From NCBI GenBank assembly GCA_934636435.1, contig CAKUAQ010000003.1:1-64000 (forward strand): 64,000 nt of DNA. Direction: 5' to 3'. The notes under the pieces were generated by a model. It did no database searches. It was not told the DNA's origin and worked only from the letters and a program-made list of their open reading frames with translations. The translations under genes were made by a program, and so were the position numbers. This DNA is from an uncultured Eubacteriales bacterium. GTDB taxonomy: Bacteria > Bacillota > Clostridia > Oscillospirales > Acutalibacteraceae. This document shows, piece by piece, positions 59,381 through 64,000 of the stretch (position 1 is its first letter; every line of letters starts with the position of its first letter).

Positions 59381-62300
59381 ATGAGCTTTTGGGATGCCGG
59401 ACTGGCGGCGCTGCCGGTCTATAAAAATGTGTGCGCCGATCTGCGGGCGGGTCACGGATCCGTGTCGGTGATCGGGCTGGCGCATATCCATAAGGCGGTG
59501 TTCGCCGCCGGGCTGCGGCAGAGCCTGAAGCGCCGGGTGGCGGTGCTGACGGCGGACGAGGCGGAGGCTGCCCGGATGGTGGAGGATCTGCGGGCGCTGG
59601 GGCTGCGGGTGGAATATCTGCCTGCCCGGGAGATCACCCTGCGCCCCACGGAGAGCGCCTCCCGGGAATATGAGCAGATGCGGCTGGGCACGCTGGCAAC
59701 GCTGGCAGAGGGAAACTATGACGCAGTGGTTGCCTGCGTGGAGGCGGCAATTCAATACACCATCCCGCCGGATACGCTGCTGTCCCGGACGCTGGAGCTG
59801 ACCGCCGGGGCGGTGCTGCCGGTCAGAGATCTGCCTGCCGCATTATCTGCGGCGGGCTATGAGCGCTGCGCCCAGATCGAGGGTGTCGGACAGTTTGCGG
59901 TGCGGGGCGGGATCGTGGATGTCTACCCGGCGGACAGCGCCGCTCCCGTGCGGATTGAGTTGTGGGGGGATACGGTGGATACCATTGCCGCCTTTGATCT
60001 GCTGTCCCAGCGGCGCACCGAATCGCTGGAGGCGGTGGCGATCCCGCCGGCGGCGGAGATCGCCTGCGACGACCCGGCGGCGCTGGCTGTCCGACTTACG
60101 GAGCTGGCAGGCGCTCAGCGGGGGCGTATGGCGGCGGAAGTGAAGAAAAACCTGCTGGCCGATGCCGACCGGCTGCGGGGCGGGGTGCAGCCCGCCTCCA
60201 TGGACCCGTATATTTCGCTGCTCTATGCCCCGGCGACGCTGTTCGACTATCTGCGGGATGCGCTGCTGGTCGCCAGTGAGCCCGCCAAGCTGAAGGAGCG
60301 GGTGCGCACCACCCACTGGCAGCTGGAGCAGGATGTGGAATCGCTGCTGGCGGAGGGACATCTCTGCCGGGAGCTGACCACCCATCTGCTGGAGTGGAAC
60401 GATGTCGTACGGCGGGTCGAACAGGGCAGCGGTCTGCTGCTGGATGCCTTCGCCCGGGCGCAGGGGGATATCCGCCCCGCCGCCATCTATTCCGTCAACG
60501 CCCGGCAGCTGCCGGTGTGGTCGGGGCGGGTGGATCTGCTGGCGGAGGATCTGCGGGACTGTCTGGACCGGAAGCTGGCGTGTGTCGTGCTGGCGGGTGG
60601 CGAGGAAAAGGCGGCGCAGGTGCTGGCAGAGGATCTGCAAAAAGCCGGCATCCCCGCCATATATGCCAAGGCGCCGGAGAAGCCGGTGAAAGGGCAGGCA
60701 CTGGTCACCACCGGAGGCTTGTCTGCGGGGCTGGAGCTGCCGGATGCGGCGTTGGCGGTGATCACCCACGGCCGGGTAGCGGCGGCGAAACGCACCCGCC
60801 GCCGCAAACAGAATAAGGGGCTGGATATCCACAGCCTGTCGGAATTACAGGTGGGCGACTATGTGGTGCATTCTGCCCACGGCATCGGCGTCTATCAGGG
60901 TGTCCACCAGATGGAGGTACAGGGGGTCGTCAAGGACTATATCAAGCTGGAATACGCCAAGGGAGACACCCTGTATGTGCCGGTGACCCAGCTGGATCTG
61001 GTGAGCAAGTATATCGGCACCAAGGAGGACGCCACCGTTAAGCTCCATCGGCTGGGCGGGCAGGAATGGCAAAAGGCCAAGACCCGGGTGCGCTCGGCGG
61101 TCAAGGATATCGCCCGGCAGCTCATCGCCCTATACGGCAAGCGGATGGCGTCGCCGGGGTATGCATTCGGCCCCGATGAGGAATGGCAATACGATTTTGA
61201 GCGCCACTTTGAATACGCCGAAACGGAGGATCAGCTGCGCTGCATCGACGAGATCAAATCCGATATGGAGCGCCCGATTCCCATGGACCGGCTGCTGTGC
61301 GGCGATGTGGGCTTCGGCAAGACCGAGGTGGCACTGCGGGCGGCGTTTAAGTGCGTCACCGAGGGGAAACAGTGTGCGCTGCTGGTGCCTACCACCATTC
61401 TGGCGTTTCAGCACTACAACACCATTCTCAAGCGGTTTGAAGGGTTCCCGGTGCATGTGGAGATGCTCTCCCGGTTCCGCACCGCCAAGCAGCAGGCGGA
61501 AACGGTGCACAAGCTGAAAAGCGGCGCGGTGGATATCGTCGTGGGCACCCACCGGCTGCTGTCGGCGGATGTGCAGTTTCACGATCTGGGGCTGTTTATC
61601 GTGGACGAGGAGCAGCGGTTCGGCGTCAGCCAGAAGGAGCGTATCAAGGAACTGACTCCTAACGTGGATGTGCTGACCCTGTCCGCTACCCCCATCCCCC
61701 GTACCCTGAATATGGCCATGAGCGGCATCCGGGATATGTCGGTCATCGAGGAAGCCCCTCAGGATCGCCGCCCGGTGCAGACCTATGTGCTGGAGCAGGA
61801 TGCCGGGGTCATCGCCGACGCCATCCGGCGGGAGCTGCGCCGGGACGGACAGGTGTATTATCTCCACAATCGTATCGACAACATCGATATGTGTGCGGCG
61901 GCGATTCATGCCCGGGTGCCGGAGGCGCGGCTGGCGGTGGCGCACGGGCGGATGAGCGAGGAGGAGCTGTCGGAGATCTGGCGGCAGGTGCTGGAGCACG
62001 AGGTGGATGTGCTGGTCTGCACCACCATCATCGAGACCGGCGTGGATATTCCCAATGTGAACACCCTCATCATCGAGAACGCCGACCGCTACGGTCTGTC
62101 CCAGCTGCATCAGCTGCGGGGGCGGGTGGGGCGTTCCTCCCGCCGTGCCTATGCCTATCTCACCTTCACCCGGGGCAAGGAGCTGTCCGATGTGGCGGAA
62201 AAGCGGCTGGAGGCGATGCGGGAATTCACCGAATTCGGCGCCGGGTTCAAGATCGCTATGCGGGATATGGAGATCCGGGGCGCCGGCAATCTCCTGGGCG

Positions 62301-62851
62301 CTCAGCAGCACGGGCATATGGAGGCGGTGGGCTACGATATGTATCTCAAGCTGCTGTCCGAGGCGGTAGAGGAAGAAAAAGGGCAGCCGGCTGCGGCGCA
62401 GGTGGACTGTCTGGTGGATCTGCCTGTATCGGCGCATATCCCGGAGAATTATATCGGCGACAACGCCCAGCGGCTGGAGATCTACCGCCGCATCGCGGAT
62501 ATCCGCACCGACGAGGACTCTATGGACGTCTATGACGAGCTGATCGACCGGTTCGGGGAGCCGCCGGCGGCGGTGCAGGGGCTGATCGATGTGGCGCTGC
62601 TGCGCAATACCGCTGCCGCCTGCGGTATCCGGGAGATCCGGGAGCAGGGCGGCACCCTGTATCTGTATCCCCGGACGCTGGATATGGCGGCGGGCGCCCG
62701 GCTGACGGCGGGGCTGCCCGGGCGGGTGCTCATCAGCGCCGCCGGCAAGCCCTATTATGCGGTGAAAATTGAGACGAAGGGCGGCGGGGACTCTCTCGAC
62801 ACCCTGCGTCAGGCGCTGGACGCCATGAAGGAGGCAAAAACCGATGGCTAA
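59381..62851 (+). CDS. mfd: Transcription-repair coupling factor Mfd
   Basis: A 1156-residue ATPase that removes stalled RNA polymerase from DNA lesions and recruits UvrA. Residues 1 to about 340 form the UvrB-like N-terminal region. The RNA-polymerase-interacting (CarD-like) domain begins near 486 (LQVGDYVVHSAHGIGVYQG). The translocase has Walker A CGDVGFGKTE (about residue 640), the DEEQRFG box (about 740), SATPIPRTL, and the TRG-type motifs to about 950. The C-terminal TRCF domain ends with DELIDRFGEPPAAVQGLIDVALLR. Length is typical. Confidence 0.97.
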   Translation: MSFWDAGLAALPVYKNVCADLRAGHGSVSVIGLAHIHKAVFAAGLRQSLKRRVAVLTADEAEAARMVEDLRALGLRVEYLPAREITLRPTESASREYEQMRLGTLATLAEGNYDAVVACVEAAIQYTIPPDTLLSRTLELTAGAVLPVRDLPAALSAAGYERCAQIEGVGQFAVRGGIVDVYPADSAAPVRIELWGDTVDTIAAFDLLSQRRTESLEAVAIPPAAEIACDDPAALAVRLTELAGAQRGRMAAEVKKNLLADADRLRGGVQPASMDPYISLLYAPATLFDYLRDALLVASEPAKLKERVRTTHWQLEQDVESLLAEGHLCRELTTHLLEWNDVVRRVEQGSGLLLDAFARAQGDIRPAAIYSVNARQLPVWSGRVDLLAEDLRDCLDRKLACVVLAGGEEKAAQVLAEDLQKAGIPAIYAKAPEKPVKGQALVTTGGLSAGLELPDAALAVITHGRVAAAKRTRRRKQNKGLDIHSLSELQVGDYVVHSAHGIGVYQGVHQMEVQGVVKDYIKLEYAKGDTLYVPVTQLDLVSKYIGTKEDATVKLHRLGGQEWQKAKTRVRSAVKDIARQLIALYGKRMASPGYAFGPDEEWQYDFERHFEYAETEDQLRCIDEIKSDMERPIPMDRLLCGDVGFGKTEVALRAAFKCVTEGKQCALLVPTTILAFQHYNTILKRFEGFPVHVEMLSRFRTAKQQAETVHKLKSGAVDIVVGTHRLLSADVQFHDLGLFIVDEEQRFGVSQKERIKELTPNVDVLTLSATPIPRTLNMAMSGIRDMSVIEEAPQDRRPVQTYVLEQDAGVIADAIRRELRRDGQVYYLHNRIDNIDMCAAAIHARVPEARLAVAHGRMSEEELSEIWRQVLEHEVDVLVCTTIIETGVDIPNVNTLIIENADRYGLSQLHQLRGRVGRSSRRAYAYLTFTRGKELSDVAEKRLEAMREFTEFGAGFKIAMRDMEIRGAGNLLGAQQHGHMEAVGYDMYLKLLSEAVEEEKGQPAAAQVDCLVDLPVSAHIPENYIGDNAQRLEIYRRIADIRTDEDSMDVYDELIDRFGEPPAAVQGLIDVALLRNTAAACGIREIREQGGTLYLYPRTLDMAAGARLTAGLPGRVLISAAGKPYYAVKIETKGGGDSLDTLRQALDAMKEAKTDG

Positions 62852-63335
62852 GGAGCAAAAAACCAACGCTATGCGGCTGCTGGAGCAGCAGAAGATTCCC
62901 CACACAGTCAATCTGTACGATTGTCCGGAATTTGTGGACGGGGTGCAGGTGGCGGATCAGCTGGGGCAGCCCTATGAGCGCAGCTTTAAGACGCTGGTGG
63001 CGGTGGGGAAAAGCGGCGGGCACTATGTGTTCGTGCTGCCCATTGCCGAGGAGGTGGACCTGAAGGCTGCCGCCCGGGCGGTGGGCGAAAAGGCGGTGGA
63101 GCTGATTCATGTGAAGGAGCTGCTGCCTCTCACCGGCTATATCCGGGGCGGCTGCACCCCCATCGGAATGAAAAAGGCGTTCCCCACCGTCATCCATGAG
63201 AGCGTATTACAGTACGATGAGGTCATCATCAGCGGCGGGCGCATCGGGGCGCAGATTTTTCTCGCCCCGGTGGATCTCGTCCGGGTGACCCGGGCGAAAA
63301 CGGCGGATATTATCCGCCATGGCGGGACAGCATGA
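62844..63335 (+). CDS. ybaK: Cys-tRNA(Pro) deacylase YbaK
   Basis: A 163-residue trans-editing enzyme of the YbaK/EbsC family, which clears Cys-tRNA-Pro made by ProRS. KTNAMRLLEQQKIPHTVNLYDC, then YERSFKTLVAVGKSGGHYVFVLPI (with the conserved lysine) and GYIRGGCTPIGMKKAFPTVI (GXXP loop) are the family motifs. It overlaps the mfd stop by 8 bp, so it is translated with mfd. The next gene overlaps its own 3' end by 4 bp. Confidence 0.95.
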   Translation: MAKEQKTNAMRLLEQQKIPHTVNLYDCPEFVDGVQVADQLGQPYERSFKTLVAVGKSGGHYVFVLPIAEEVDLKAAARAVGEKAVELIHVKELLPLTGYIRGGCTPIGMKKAFPTVIHESVLQYDEVIISGGRIGAQIFLAPVDLVRVTRAKTADIIRHGGTA

Positions 63336-63577
63336 ACCCGTATCGGCAGAACCGCCCGGAGCGGGTGTGCGAGACCCTGCTGCGGATGGCGCAGACGGAG
63401 ATAGCCACTCCGGAGGCGGTGGCGCGGCAGCTGTATCGGCAGTTTGGGCAGCCGCCGGCGGTGCTGTTGGCGGAGCTGACCCCGGCGCAGCGGCAGCGGC
63501 TGGGGGCGGGGCTTGCCCGCCGGGAAAACGACGGGCTGCTGCAATGGCTGCGGAAGGAGGCGGCATCCAATGAATAA
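63332..63577 (+). CDS. Small helical protein between ybaK and mnmA
   Basis: An 81-residue protein, helical in most of its length: RVCETLLRMAQTEIATPEAVARQLYRQF, then PAVLLAELTPAQRQRLGAGL. No transmembrane helix and no recognised domain. It overlaps ybaK by 4 bp and mnmA by 8 bp, so it is translated in series with them. The overlap on both sides makes it likely to be real even though it is short. Its function may be linked to tRNA modification, which is inference from location only. Confidence 0.6.
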   Translation: MNPYRQNRPERVCETLLRMAQTEIATPEAVARQLYRQFGQPPAVLLAELTPAQRQRLGAGLARRENDGLLQWLRKEAASNE

Positions 63578-64000
63578 AAAAGCGCTCATCGCCATGAGCG
63601 GCGGGGTGGACAGCTCGGTGGCGGCGGCAATGATGCAGGAGCAGGGCTACGACTGCATCGGCGTGACCATGAAGCTGCACGAGAGCGAGGCGGCGGTGCG
63701 CCGGGAGAAGGCGTGCTGCACCCAGGAGGACGCCGAGGACGCCCGGCAGGTGGCGTACTCGCTGGGCATGAAATTCTATGTGTTTAACTATACACAGGAG
63801 TTTTCCGCACAGGTCATCGACCGGTTTGTGGATGCCTATGAAAAGGGCTATACCCCCAATCCCTGCATCGACTGCAACCGGTATATGAAGTTTGCCCGGC
63901 TTTATGAGCAGGGTAAGTTGCTGGGCTATGACACCATCGCCACCGGGCACTATGCCCGGGTGGAGCAGGACGCCGAAACCGGTCGCTGGAAGCTGAAAAA
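63570..64000 (+). CDS. mnmA: tRNA-specific 2-thiouridylase MnmA, 5' part
   Basis: The first 143 codons of mnmA; the 3' end is beyond the window. MnmA inserts sulfur at position 2 of U34 in tRNA-Lys, -Glu and -Gln. Its ATP-binding PP-loop motif MSGGVDSSVAAAMM is at residues 9-22; GVTMKLH and the catalytic segment TPNPCIDCNRYMKF (with the first active cysteine) and DTIATGHYARV follow. It is in line with ybaK and the small ORF. The start overlaps the previous gene by 8 bp; GGAGG lies ten bases upstream. Confidence 0.95.
   Translation, partial: MNKKALIAMSGGVDSSVAAAMMQEQGYDCIGVTMKLHESEAAVRREKACCTQEDAEDARQVAYSLGMKFYVFNYTQEFSAQVIDRFVDAYEKGYTPNPCIDCNRYMKFARLYEQGKLLGYDTIATGHYARVEQDAETGRWKLK

Noticed and set aside
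61130..62911. 593-codon minus-strand open frame within mfd
   Set aside because: Antisense of the conserved mfd translocase; no domain.

Overview
The window looks like chromosome of a GC-rich, spore-forming member of the Clostridia, most plausibly of the Oscillospiraceae/Ruminococcaceae group. Evidence: sporulation genes (spoVAE, spoIID), a bacterial V-type ATPase operon, a T-box leader, single-chain GlyS, a YerC/TrpR-like regulator, a SigH-like sigma factor, and many promoters of the form TTGnnn-17 bp-TATAAT. No rRNA, tRNA or CRISPR array was seen. Most of the sequence is GC-rich; AT-richer patches (1-1200, about 13500-16170 and 23080-24240) carry accessory or decaying genes.

Layout. 1-1200: hairpin-rich ATATCAC repeats, a frameshifted four-helix-bundle gene and a cytidine deaminase. 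1547-4563: a cysteine-rich hypothetical protein, a PHP-family hydrolase, spoVAE and a cupin. 4626-8036 (minus): purB, hslO, a methyltransferase and yerC as one operon. 8187-11831 (minus): glyS, then a promoter and a T-box leader with a UAC (Tyr) triplet at the specifier position, followed by a 45-aa membrane protein, an Imm33/DUF2185 protein and tyrS. 12110-13075: a SigH-like sigma factor and a zinc-ribbon protein. 13500-16170: an accessory patch with a stop-interrupted DUF3862-like gene, two nearly identical lipoprotein genes in a 774-bp direct repeat, and a short ORF between them. 16491-23002: a GT2-GtrA glycosyltransferase, an ECF sigma factor coupled to a membrane-anchored serpin, a DUF4349 lipoprotein, a LiaF-like/DUF4097 pair and an XRE regulator. 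23146-28453: an AT-rich lipoprotein, then a rhamnose unit (rhaA, GH78 rhamnosidase, rhaM) and a small membrane protein. 28542-33279: a small conserved protein, DegV, a PadR regulator with an operator-like palindrome on its promoter, an AI-2E-family permease and a PucR/CdaR-like regulator with a structured leader.

33698-37819 is a cell-division/wall-remodelling cluster: ftsE, ftsX, an EnvC-like M23 protein and an S41-family protein whose nucleophile serine is replaced by glycine. 37998-43101 holds a LamG-like membrane protein, a second ECF sigma with a candidate anti-sigma, TetR and AraC regulators and a nucleoside hydrolase. 43537-47662 holds spoIID, two unknown genes whose 3' ends overlap convergently, and gapA. 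48008-56753 is a complete nine-gene V-type ATPase operon (G/H-C-I-K-F-E-A-B-D). After a phage tail-like fragment and an O-antigen-ligase-like gene, the window ends with pth, mfd, ybaK, a small ORF and the 5' part of mnmA.

The most interesting items are the catalytically degenerate S41 protein beside FtsEX-EnvC, the sigma-serpin pair, the tyrosine T-box ahead of an immunity-like gene and tyrS, and the lipoprotein duplication. No single locus here is clearly a new multigene system; the sigma-serpin pair and the FtsEX-pseudoprotease cluster are the best candidates for new biology.
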